Assembly: GCF_030161395.1 (NCBI RefSeq)
Contig: NZ_BSST01000001.1
Span: forward strand, 3,472,001-3,536,000
Direction: 5' to 3'
DNA length: 64,000 nt
Source of the DNA: Thalassotalea insulae
GTDB lineage: Bacteria; Pseudomonadota; Gammaproteobacteria; Enterobacterales; Alteromonadaceae
Shown: in pieces, positions 34,711 through 42,413 of the stretch
Layout: each line of letters begins with the position of its first letter
Position numbering within the stretch: the stretch's first letter is position 1
Position numbers and translations under genes: made by a program
Notes under the pieces: generated by a model
Database searches by the model: none
Told to the model about the DNA's origin: nothing
The model's input: only the letters and a program-made list of their open reading frames with translations

Positions 34711-36324
34711 TTAATTTGCGTTTAGCAGGGTGTAAGCGAGCGCTTTTGCGCTTTCTTTTCGGCTTGAGTAACTGCATATATAGCTTGATAGTTCGGGTAA
34801 TTGTGCCAAGTGATAATCAGAACGTAGTGCTAAGACAATGACATTATCGCCGAAAAGCTCTAGCGCTTGTTTTATGCGTTCGGTTTGTGATTGCTGGTCA
34901 AAGTCTTCCCCTGGCAGAGGATAATCTTCCGTCAGTATCACCAGAGGAGCTGCATTATTTAGCTGACCTTTGCCATTGAGCAATTCCAGGAAGTGCTCAA
35001 ATGACAGTAATTCAACATTGGCGTTTAATTGCTTAAGCTGTTCGATAACAACGCTACTGGCGCTATAGGGATCGTTCGGGCCAATTCCTCGGCTATTGAC
35101 CAGTTTGTCGTATCCTTTGGGATCGGCGGCACAGGCCAAGGTAAAGTGTTGGCTGCCAAGTGGTATCAATTGATGTTGATTCCGAATAATTGTGATTGCG
35201 CTTTTCGCCGCATTTGCTGAAATTTCAGTACACTGCGACTTTGTTAATGGTGTTATTAGGTGTCTTGTTTCTAATTTTTCATATTTAAAGCAAAGTAGAT
35301 GTTTTAATGTTTGATCAATTTGCTGTTCAGGTAACTCGCCTGATTTGACCGCTTTGATAACCCCTTGAATAGTTTCTTGCTGTATTTGCTTATAAGGAGT
35401 GGTTTCGTTCTCGTAATGCTCTTCACTGAGCATGATCAAATGTGCGCCTGCTTTTAACGATAATATTGCCGCTTCGCTTGGCGTGTAATAATGGCGCATT
35501 GCCCACATGTTCATACTGTCGGTAATGATCAGACCGTTAAAGCCCATTTGTTTTTTCAGGATATCGGTTAACAGGGTTGTTGATAAGGTTGCCGGATAGT
35601 TTGGATCGATTAACGGATAGTTAATATGCGCAGTCATTATCATCGAAACATCAGCAGCGATGGCGGCTGCAAAAGGTTGCAAGTCTTGCGCGTTTAATTG
35701 CGCCAATGTTTTATCCACTTTAGGTAGGGTACGGTGGCTATCGGTTGCGGTGTCGCCATGGCCGGGGAAATGTTTTGCACATGTCAGGTTTCCTGTTTCT
35801 AATACACCTGACACCGCGGCAACAACGTGGTTACTGACCGTTGTTGTGTCTTCGCCAAATGAACGTTGGCCTATGATAGGATTATCTGGGTCTGCATTGA
35901 TGTCAGCGCAAGGAGAAAGCAGAGTGTTGTAGCCAATTTCCTGCATCTGCTGGGCGAATACAGCATACATTTGCTTGGTTTGCGCGACGTTATTTGCTTT
36001 ACCTAAGGCTAAATTACCTGGGCCTAAATCAGTTTCCTGGGTTAAAATTCCCCATGCACCTTCTTGATCTACCGCCAATATCAGTGGCGCGTCGCATGAG
36101 CGTAATGCCGCTTGTTGCTGCAAGCTATGAGATAATTTTTTGGCATCAGCCAGTGAATGTGCGTTATCGTCGGTAATATAAAAGCCGCCAACGTGATAAT
36201 GTTTAATTAACTCTTTGGCATAGCTAATATCTTGTCCTGAAAATGCTAAAATAAAGAGCTGCCCGACTTTTTCCTCAATAGATAAAGTGGCGATTAATTG
36301 CTCAACCTTTCGACTACTGTTCAT
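34711..36324 (-). CDS. GH3 beta-N-acetylhexosaminidase, NagZ-like
   Basis: A 537-residue glycoside hydrolase family 3 enzyme. The NagZ-specific signature is intact: KHFPGHGDTATDSHRTLP with Lys184 and the Asp195/His197 acid-base dyad. The catalytic nucleophile Asp is in GLIITDSMNMWAM. AVDQEGAW and DINADPDNPIIGQRSFGED complete the barrel. It is longer than E. coli NagZ (about 340), with a C-terminal second domain (about 365-537) as in Gram-positive and marine types. No signal peptide is visible, so it should act in the cytoplasm, releasing GlcNAc from imported oligosaccharide or muropeptide. It is the last gene of the ABC operon, 88 bp after the ATPase with an inverted repeat between. The symbol nagZ is not given because cell-wall recycling may not be its role. 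Confidence 0.85.
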   Translation of the reverse strand: MNSSRKVEQLIATLSIEEKVGQLFILAFSGQDISYAKELIKHYHVGGFYITDDNAHSLADAKKLSHSLQQQAALRSCDAPLILAVDQEGAWGILTQETDLGPGNLALGKANNVAQTKQMYAVFAQQMQEIGYNTLLSPCADINADPDNPIIGQRSFGEDTTTVSNHVVAAVSGVLETGNLTCAKHFPGHGDTATDSHRTLPKVDKTLAQLNAQDLQPFAAAIAADVSMIMTAHINYPLIDPNYPATLSTTLLTDILKKQMGFNGLIITDSMNMWAMRHYYTPSEAAILSLKAGAHLIMLSEEHYENETTPYKQIQQETIQGVIKAVKSGELPEQQIDQTLKHLLCFKYEKLETRHLITPLTKSQCTEISANAAKSAITIIRNQHQLIPLGSQHFTLACAADPKGYDKLVNSRGIGPNDPYSASSVVIEQLKQLNANVELLSFEHFLELLNGKGQLNNAAPLVILTEDYPLPGEDFDQQSQTERIKQALELFGDNVIVLALRSDYHLAQLPELSSYICSYSSRKESAKALAYTLLNAN

Positions 36325-36365
36325 AGATAATCCTTTAAATAGCTAAATTTTGCGTGTAAAAAGCT

Positions 36366-36391
36366 AAGCAGCATGAAAAATCATGCTGCTA
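36366..36391 (-). terminator. Hairpin between the ABC ATPase and GH3 genes
   Basis: AGCAGCATGA and TCATGCTGCT pair in a 10-bp stem with a 4-nt loop, followed on the minus strand by TAGCTTTTTAC. Could be an intra-operon attenuator or a processing/stability element that lowers GH3 expression relative to the transporter. Confidence 0.55.
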
Positions 36392-36411
36392 GTACAGGCT
36401 AATATATTGTA

Positions 36412-37188
36412 TTAAGCGGCTACGCTGGTGGCTCCGGTGATTAATGATACTAGATCTTCTTTCGTCACGTCGTTGACGCAAACATCGGCGACAGATGTGC
36501 CTTGATAAAGGACAACAGCGCGATCACAAGTGTCTTTGACATGCTGCATGTTATGGCTGATGAGTAGCACTGCAACTCCTTGTGAACTGATCACTTTGAT
36601 CAGTTCGTTTACTTGCGCACTTTGTTCAACGCCGAGTGCCGCGGTCGGTTCATCCATGATTACTATGTCTGCGCCCCAGTTTACTGCCCGTGCAATGGCA
36701 ATAGCCTGGCGTTGGCCACCAGATAAGTTGTGAATTTTTTCTTTGTAGGAAGGGATACGCGTATTTAAACGATTGAGGGATTTGCGAGCCCGTCTGGTCA
36801 TCGCTTTAGTATCTAACCAGCCAAGCCAGCGTAAGATTGGGTTTTTATGCTTTATTTCTCGATTGAGGAATAAGTTTTGCACTATATCAAATTCCGGGAT
36901 CATCGCGAGATCTTGAAATACCGTTTCTATGCCAGCGTCTCTGGCATCTTCTGGTGAGCTGATCTTAACGGTTTCACCATTGACAATAATATCGCCTTTA
37001 TCTGGTGAATGAATGCCGGAAATACACTTGACCAGTGTCGACTTACCGGCACCGTTATCGCCGAGTAATCCGACGACTTCGCCTTTGTTTATTTTAAAAG
37101 AAACGTCTTTTAGCGCGTGGACACCGCCAAAACTTTTGGCGATATTGGTTAATTCTAACGCTGTTTGATCTAAAGCTGTTCTAGCCAT
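36412..37188 (-). CDS. Sugar ABC transporter ATP-binding protein (single domain, FrcA type)
   Basis: A 258-residue ATPase. I place the start at ATG 37188, behind AGGAG and with ARTALDQTALELTNIAKSFGG, rather than at 37239 where 17 extra residues would read through the permease gene. Walker A is GDNGAGKST, the signature LSGGQRQAIAIARA, Walker B VIMDEPTAALG and the switch His in LLISHNMQHV. Only one nucleotide-binding domain is present, unlike the double-domain RbsA, so the fructose/ribose FrcA type fits. ATG overlaps the permease stop by 8 bp. It energises uptake with the following permease and binding protein. Confidence 0.9.
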   Translation of the reverse strand: MARTALDQTALELTNIAKSFGGVHALKDVSFKINKGEVVGLLGDNGAGKSTLVKCISGIHSPDKGDIIVNGETVKISSPEDARDAGIETVFQDLAMIPEFDIVQNLFLNREIKHKNPILRWLGWLDTKAMTRRARKSLNRLNTRIPSYKEKIHNLSGGQRQAIAIARAVNWGADIVIMDEPTAALGVEQSAQVNELIKVISSQGVAVLLISHNMQHVKDTCDRAVVLYQGTSVADVCVNDVTKEDLVSLITGATSVAA

Positions 37189-38149
37189 TTCTATACTCCT
37201 TGACACCAATAGCCACCGCAATAATAAGAATGATGCCACGGGCGATCATCTGTTCGTTCGTTGAGAAACCGGACAAAATAAGGCCGTTATTGATCATACC
37301 CATTAACCATGAACCTAAGATGGCACCAACAATACAAGCTCGACCGCCAAATAAACTAGTGCCTCCGATGGCAACAGCAGCAATAACGGTAAGTAAGTCT
37401 GCTTCCCCCAAAGTGTAGCGAGCACCGTGTAAGCGGCCTGCATATAATAGTCCAGCTAATGCAGCTGCTGTAGAAGAAGCAAGTAAGGCATATAAGCGTA
37501 CCCGGGTTACTTTTATACCCATAGCGCGTGCTGCGTTTGGGTTACCGCCAACCGCCAGTAGATGTCGGCCAGCGGAAAGTTTATTTAGTACCAGATATGC
37601 TGCTAAGCTGATGACCAGAGTCCAGATAAGCAGTACCGGAATGTTAAATACCGAACCGGCACCGAACATAAAGGTAAAGCTTTGATTGATAATTGGCACA
37701 GATTCTAAATTAGTTAGTTGACGGGCAATACCGGTAATTACCCCCATAGTACCTAAGGTAATCAATAAGGAAGAAACTTGTAGTCGTTCAATTAATAAAC
37801 CGTTAATTAACCCTACAGTTACCCCAACCAACAAGGCTCCTAACACCGCGAGCGGGATGCCGGTATGTTGTAATAATAATGCGCCAACCAGTGCACTTAA
37901 AGCAACTACTGAGCCAATAGATAAATCAATATGGCCAACGGCTAAGGCGAACGTTAAACCGACCGCCATTATGGTTAATGGCGCGGTTTGTTTCACAATA
38001 TTCATAAAGTTGGATACGGTGAGAAATGCGGTATCTTGTAAAAGGGCAGCAAAAAATAGCAGTACAAACAAAAAGATGTAATAAATGTACGCTTCTTTTT
38101 TAATGGCCAGTTGTTTCACTTGGCTTAGGGTTAAGCTTTGAACACTCAT
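37181..38149 (-). CDS. Sugar ABC transporter permease (RbsC family)
   Basis: A 322-residue integral membrane protein with about ten hydrophobic spans. RbsC-type motifs are seen as ALAVGHIDLSIGSVVALSALVGALLL, GLLIERLQVSSLLITLGTMGVITGIARQLT and the coupling region GGTSLFGGRACIVGAILGSWLMGMINNGLIL. The family is the ribose/xylose/galactose-type sugar permease. It lies 11 bp after the binding protein gene and overlaps the ATPase by 8 bp, so the three are one operon. Substrate inferred only from the GH3 partner (aminosugar product or chito-oligosaccharide). Confidence 0.92.
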   Translation of the reverse strand: MSVQSLTLSQVKQLAIKKEAYIYYIFLFVLLFFAALLQDTAFLTVSNFMNIVKQTAPLTIMAVGLTFALAVGHIDLSIGSVVALSALVGALLLQHTGIPLAVLGALLVGVTVGLINGLLIERLQVSSLLITLGTMGVITGIARQLTNLESVPIINQSFTFMFGAGSVFNIPVLLIWTLVISLAAYLVLNKLSAGRHLLAVGGNPNAARAMGIKVTRVRLYALLASSTAAALAGLLYAGRLHGARYTLGEADLLTVIAAVAIGGTSLFGGRACIVGAILGSWLMGMINNGLILSGFSTNEQMIARGIILIIAVAIGVKEYRNG

Positions 38150-38160
38150 CTTGGTTCCTT

Positions 38161-39243
38161 TTATTGTGTTAAGGCTTGGTTAAGTAATTTTGGCAAACTT
38201 GTCTTAAATGCATGTTGCCATACGGTTGCGATATTGTGTTTTGTCACTTTATCAAAGGGGACGATAGTAACTGGTGCCGCGGGTTTATTTAAAATGGCGC
38301 CAGCACCTATTTTCGCCATCGTTGCGCCGATATCAAACGGCCGATCAGCAACCGTTGCATATAGATTTCCATCAGTCGCCATATCTAATAAATTGTTGAC
38401 ACCTAAGTCATGAGTAATGACTTTAATATCCGGGCGATCGAGTGAGCGCAGCGCTTCAATGACGCCTTCAGCTGCGCTATCCCAGGAAACATAAATTGCT
38501 TGTAAATCTGGGTTTTGTAATACCATAGCAGCAGCAATATTACTGGTTTCATGTTCTTTGACAAAACCTTTTTCACTGATGACGCTAATGTGCGGATATT
38601 GTTGAATTGCCTCTCTAAAGGCTTGATCTCGGTTATTGGTGATAAAATAGTTAGCATCATGGAAAATAATGCCTAATTTGCCGTTATTCTCTAATGCATC
38701 GCTGGTGAGTTCTGCCGCCGCTTTACCCATACCAAACATGTCGTCGGTCACAATCCCCGCGTAATCTTTACCATGAACAAAGCCTTCTATAGGATTACTT
38801 AACAGCACCAATTTGGCGCCGTTACTGATGGTTTGTGCGTAAGTTGCTTTAGTGCTGGTACTGTCTACCGATAATGAAAGAATAATGTCGGGGTTCATCG
38901 CACTGATATTTTCTAAGTCAGCCACCTGTTTTGCCGGATCAAACTGTGCGTCAGTAATAGCAACAACCTTAATGCCTAACTCTTCGAACGCTTGTTTAGC
39001 ACCGTTGGTTACCGCACTTACCCAGGTACTTGAACCGTGCCATGCTAGCGCTGCTGTGAGTTTTTTGGCTTTCAGCTGCTGGATTTGCTTTGCCGATAAA
39101 ACCACGTTGGCAGACTTTTCTGCATCATGTAAATTGTCTAAATTAAGTGCATTGGCGGGTGAACATATCACCATCAGCACCAAGACAGATAAAAGGTATG
39201 GTTTTAGTTTTTGTAATGTAATGAGGTGACCTAAAACAGCCAT
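38161..39243 (-). CDS. Periplasmic sugar-binding protein (ribose-binding type)
   Basis: A 360-residue protein with an N-terminal signal segment (about 15-31, cleavage near SPANA). The periplasmic-binding-protein type 1 fold is seen in LTAALAWHGSSTWVSAVTNGAKQAFEELGIKVVAITDAQFDPAKQVADLENISAMNPDIILSLSVDS and later DLQAIYVSWDSAAEGVIEALRS. It is the first gene of the ABC operon, with operator C 53 bp upstream (39291-39325) and the ROK regulator gene divergent. It should deliver the sugar to the permease at 37181. Confidence 0.9.
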   Translation of the reverse strand: MAVLGHLITLQKLKPYLLSVLVLMVICSPANALNLDNLHDAEKSANVVLSAKQIQQLKAKKLTAALAWHGSSTWVSAVTNGAKQAFEELGIKVVAITDAQFDPAKQVADLENISAMNPDIILSLSVDSTSTKATYAQTISNGAKLVLLSNPIEGFVHGKDYAGIVTDDMFGMGKAAAELTSDALENNGKLGIIFHDANYFITNNRDQAFREAIQQYPHISVISEKGFVKEHETSNIAAAMVLQNPDLQAIYVSWDSAAEGVIEALRSLDRPDIKVITHDLGVNNLLDMATDGNLYATVADRPFDIGATMAKIGAGAILNKPAAPVTIVPFDKVTKHNIATVWQHAFKTSLPKLLNQALTQ

Positions 39244-39290
39244 TAATAACGTCCTAATTTATAACCCTATGCTCTCTATAGTAAAGTGAT

Positions 39291-39325
39291 AAAATATTAT
39301 GTCAAACATTTTGACTTAATATTTT
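39291..39325. promoter_or_regulatory. Near-perfect palindromic operator C between the ABC operon and ROK gene
   Basis: Left arm AAAATATTATGTCAAA (39291-39306), centre CAT, right arm TTTGACTTAATATTTT (39310-39325); arms match at 15 of 16 positions. Located between the divergent binding-protein and ROK genes, it is the best candidate target of the ROK regulator and likely controls both. Confidence 0.8.
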
Positions 39326-39449
39326 GTTTTTAATTTTATTTAGCTTTTGTTCAAGTTATAAGCAAAATTGTTTAGTGCTAACTATGTTTTATTGGCAACA
39401 AAATCAGTACAATAGTTAAGGTAGACATTTATTAAAAGGTTGATTTCAC

Positions 39450-40649
39450 TTGAAAGGCTCAAATTCAAAACAAAATAAAGCCTTAAACTTACGCTTAGTG
39501 TTGTCGGAAATAGTTACCCAGGCGCCAATTTCTCGGGTAGAAATTTCACGGACAACCCATTTGACTAAACAAACCATTACCAACATGGTGGAAGAGTTAT
39601 TGTCAGCAAATTTAGTGATTGAGACAGGGGTGAAAAAAGAGGGAGCGGTAGGTAAGCCTTCTAAAATGTTATCAATCAACCCGGAAGCTACCTATAGTCT
39701 GGCGCTTCGTGTCTTCAATGATAAAATTGAAGCGGGTATTTTTTCCCTGTTAGGGCAAGAGATTGCCGTGACTGAACATAGTTATCTTTCAGGCGTCCTT
39801 AATGAAGAAAATTTACTTGCCGAAATCGCTAAGCTTTATCAAGAGTTACTGGTTGAGAGCCAGTTAAGTGAGTTAAACATTTTAGGGGCTGGGCTGTCGT
39901 TTGTATCTCAACGTCACCACGATCTCTCTACTTATCAATACAATTTAGCTTTTAAACAAAAGTTGGCAGAAAAACTGGCTTTACCGGTCGCAAGCGAAAC
40001 AACTGCAGCCGCATGTGCTGCATTTCAAATGCTTTATGGTGAAGCTAAGCAATTACACAGTTTTGTTTGCGTGCATATTTCTGACGTCGTTGAAGCTGCA
40101 GTGGTTTATGACAGAAAAATACTATTGGGACAAAATGGCTTAACTGGGGCAATAGGCGAAATGTTTGTCACCCCAGAAACAGATGATAAAACGGCAGAGT
40201 TAGGGCGATTAAACGACTTTGTTTCGCTTTGTTCTTTAAAGCAAGCACTGGGTAAAAACTTTACCAGTAATGAAGACTTAGCCCAGTATTGTCTGGCAAA
40301 TCAAGATAAGTTGACCCCTTGGTTCGAGCAAGCAGCAGAGCCGATGCGAATCGCGATTCATAGCTTAGAAACAATATTAAATTGCCAAACCATTATTATT
40401 GGTGGTGATGTCAGTTCATGGTTTTTAAATAAATTTATTACGCAATTGCGACCATATATTCCTTCTGTTTCTCAGTATGGGGACAGGGAAGTGGTGCGGG
40501 TGATCAAAACACCTAATGTTGAGCAAGTTGCCTTAAAAGGTGCGGCGACACTACCTTTACACGCGGCCTTGTCGATTGAAAATATGCAAACGCTTGCTTT
40601 ACCTCAGTTTGAAAAATTAACAGAAGTACAGGCACTTATTTTTAATTAA
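39450..40649 (+). CDS. ROK-family transcriptional regulator with degenerate kinase-fold domain
   Basis: A 399-residue protein beginning with TTG behind AAAAGG. The N-terminal helix-turn-helix reads RLVLSEIVTQAPISRVEISRTTHLTKQTITNMVEELLSANLVIETG, as in NagC/Mlc/XylR regulators. The sugar-kinase fold follows, but the zinc motif CxCGxxGCxE of the family is missing: the region reads GLTGAIGEMFVTPETDDKTAELG without those cysteines. The catalytic Asp region ENDA is SETTAA. It should therefore bind sugar without phosphorylating it and with altered zinc-dependent architecture. Divergent from the ABC operon, with palindromes at all three regulon promoters; probably a sugar-released repressor. Confidence 0.85.
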   Translation: MKGSNSKQNKALNLRLVLSEIVTQAPISRVEISRTTHLTKQTITNMVEELLSANLVIETGVKKEGAVGKPSKMLSINPEATYSLALRVFNDKIEAGIFSLLGQEIAVTEHSYLSGVLNEENLLAEIAKLYQELLVESQLSELNILGAGLSFVSQRHHDLSTYQYNLAFKQKLAEKLALPVASETTAAACAAFQMLYGEAKQLHSFVCVHISDVVEAAVVYDRKILLGQNGLTGAIGEMFVTPETDDKTAELGRLNDFVSLCSLKQALGKNFTSNEDLAQYCLANQDKLTPWFEQAAEPMRIAIHSLETILNCQTIIIGGDVSSWFLNKFITQLRPYIPSVSQYGDREVVRVIKTPNVEQVALKGAATLPLHAALSIENMQTLALPQFEKLTEVQALIFN

Positions 40650-40661
40650 ATGCCTGTTGGT

Positions 40662-41513
40662 TTATGCTTGTGCTATTTTGGCTTTTTCAGCAAACCATAA
40701 GCGCATAAAATCACCTGTGAGTTTCTGCTCTATTTCCAGCGCCTGTTCGGTCGGGCAAAATATAGTAAAAAATACCTGAGTATCTCCAAGTTCCGAGGTC
40801 GCTATTTGAATATGTGGCTCAGGGCCAGCAATATTTATCTCTAGGCGACTCTCAATCAACTGGTTATAGCGGATAGCGACATCTTTAAAGTCATCACAAT
40901 ATAACCGTGCTTTTTCATACAAGCTATCTAAAAACTCAAACGGATTAACGCTATCATCCCGAACGATAGTGAAATGATGCATGGCATAACGTTTAAGAAA
41001 GTTCAGGTTTTTGATCACTGAGGTGATTAACTGACTGTTAGGCAGGTACAAGGTTTTTCCGGTATATTGGTAACTATCTTTATCGACTTCTAATATGGTC
41101 ATTTTGGCCCAGTCGGTGGAATGGACTTCACCAAAATGATGACCAACTTGGATCCAGTCACCAATACGAAATGGTCTGCTTGATAATAAGTAAACAAAAC
41201 CAATAAAGCATTGAATAAACTCTCGCGTTGCCAACACGATAGCAACAACAAAAGCGGCAATGGAAATTGCAAATTTTTGAATTTCTTCCGACCAGATATT
41301 AAAGATGATCACTATCATTAATAGGGTAAACAAGTTGTTAACCATATTAATTTTTATTCGTTTGTCCTGTTTAGACTTTCGTTTGATCGCTTTCACTAAT
41401 AACAGTTTGATCAGCAAAAATACCGTTATTAACAGTAAGCTCAGAAAAAACTTGTTAGTGAATACCGGGGCGATAAAGTTAATGAGGCTTGTTAGGGTCG
41501 CATTATTCTGCAT
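40662..41513 (-). CDS. MscS-family mechanosensitive channel-like protein
   Basis: A 283-residue protein with TM segments near 20-42, 60-78 and 82-102. The pore-lining part reads IAAFVVAIVLATREFIQCFIGFVYLLSSRPFRIGDWIQVGHHFGEVHSTDWAKMTILE, then TLYLPNSQLITSVIKNLNF, the MscS beta domain. It keeps the RPFRIGDWI hinge but not the glycine-rich GAQ of typical MscS. It lies convergent to the ROK gene (12 bp between stops) and 41 bp downstream of an MlaC-like gene on the same strand, so those two are likely co-transcribed. Confidence 0.82.
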   Translation of the reverse strand: MQNNATLTSLINFIAPVFTNKFFLSLLLITVFLLIKLLLVKAIKRKSKQDKRIKINMVNNLFTLLMIVIIFNIWSEEIQKFAISIAAFVVAIVLATREFIQCFIGFVYLLSSRPFRIGDWIQVGHHFGEVHSTDWAKMTILEVDKDSYQYTGKTLYLPNSQLITSVIKNLNFLKRYAMHHFTIVRDDSVNPFEFLDSLYEKARLYCDDFKDVAIRYNQLIESRLEINIAGPEPHIQIATSELGDTQVFFTIFCPTEQALEIEQKLTGDFMRLWFAEKAKIAQA

Positions 41514-41554
41514 TAGAGATATCTGTTTTTCCTTTATTATTAAGAGGTAAAAAT

Positions 41555-42187
41555 TTAATTAGCTTTACTGATATTTAGCTCGTTCAGTTTAATCAGGGTT
41601 TGTTCAATACCATTTTGTCGAATGCTGCTGTTAATTTCTTTTAATTTAGCATCGAGTAAACTGATCCCTTCGATGACAATATCAAAAAACAGCCACTCTT
41701 GGCTAGCTGACTTGCGCAATTTTACCGTTGCTTGATTAGTTTTATTAATGCCAATGATGGTGATATTCACCATAGCTAATTTACCACTTTTAGAGACGTT
41801 ACTTTGCTTATAGCTTAGTGACTCATTGTTGTACTTACTCAGTAAATGACTGTAGCTATTGATGAGCTGTAATGATAATTCATGCTCAAAATGCACTTTT
41901 TGCTGCTCGGATAATTGTGTTAAGTGCTGAGCAAGTACCTTATAAGCAAAAAATTTCGTATCCACTTCTGGTAATAATTCAGTGCTCAGCACTGCTTTTA
42001 TTGTGTGTAGATTAAAATTACCTGCTAATTTGAGTTGCTTGAGTGAACTTTCAATCCGACTAAACACTGTTTTTACTTTGTTGTCAGCGGATAATTCGTT
42101 GGCCATTGCCCCTGCGGCAATTAAGATACTTAACAGTAAAAACGCCAGTACTAATGCATCGAGGTACCAAGTGTGTTTTCTTTTCAT
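41555..42187 (-). CDS. Second MlaC-like periplasmic or anchored protein
   Basis: A 210-residue MlaC-family protein. The N-terminus has an uncleaved-looking hydrophobic stretch (LDALVLAFLLLSILIAAGAMA, about 9-29). The rest matches the family: LSTELLPEVDTKFFAYKVLAQHLTQLSEQQKVHF, LINSYSHLLSKYN, VNITIIG, EWLFFDIVIEGISLLDAKLKEINSSI. It shares VEGISLL and spacing with the MlaC-like protein at 18599-19198, a paralogue 22 kb away. No mlaFEDB genes are near. It precedes the MscS-like gene by 41 bp. Phospholipid binding is predicted from family; partner unknown. Confidence 0.75.
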   Translation of the reverse strand: MKRKHTWYLDALVLAFLLLSILIAAGAMANELSADNKVKTVFSRIESSLKQLKLAGNFNLHTIKAVLSTELLPEVDTKFFAYKVLAQHLTQLSEQQKVHFEHELSLQLINSYSHLLSKYNNESLSYKQSNVSKSGKLAMVNITIIGINKTNQATVKLRKSASQEWLFFDIVIEGISLLDAKLKEINSSIRQNGIEQTLIKLNELNISKAN

Positions 42188-42337
42188 TGGCTTGTAACAT
42201 ATGAAAGATTTGATTGGAGTAGCGTCATTGTAAAGGGCATCGACAAACAGGAAAACGTAATAATTTTTGTCGCGCTAATTAAAAATTTTGATTGATACGT
42301 CTAGTTTAAATAACATTATTGATTTGTTGGTCAATAA

Positions 42338-42375
42338 AAAGAAGCCAGTGGCTAAATTTAGTCACTGGCTTCGAT
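42338..42375 (-). terminator. Terminator of the POT transporter gene
   Basis: GAAGCCAGTG and CACTGGCTTC form a 10-bp stem (about 42343-42374), followed on the minus strand by TTTTTATT. Confidence 0.85.
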
Positions 42376-42413
42376 GATTTCATTTTAATTATCTAATCTA
42401 ATGTAAGCGTAAT

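Noticed and set aside
37189..37239. Upstream start for the sugar ABC ATPase
   Set aside because: It would translate 17 residues from within the permease gene; ATG 37188 has AGGAG at the right spacing and the usual 8-bp overlap.
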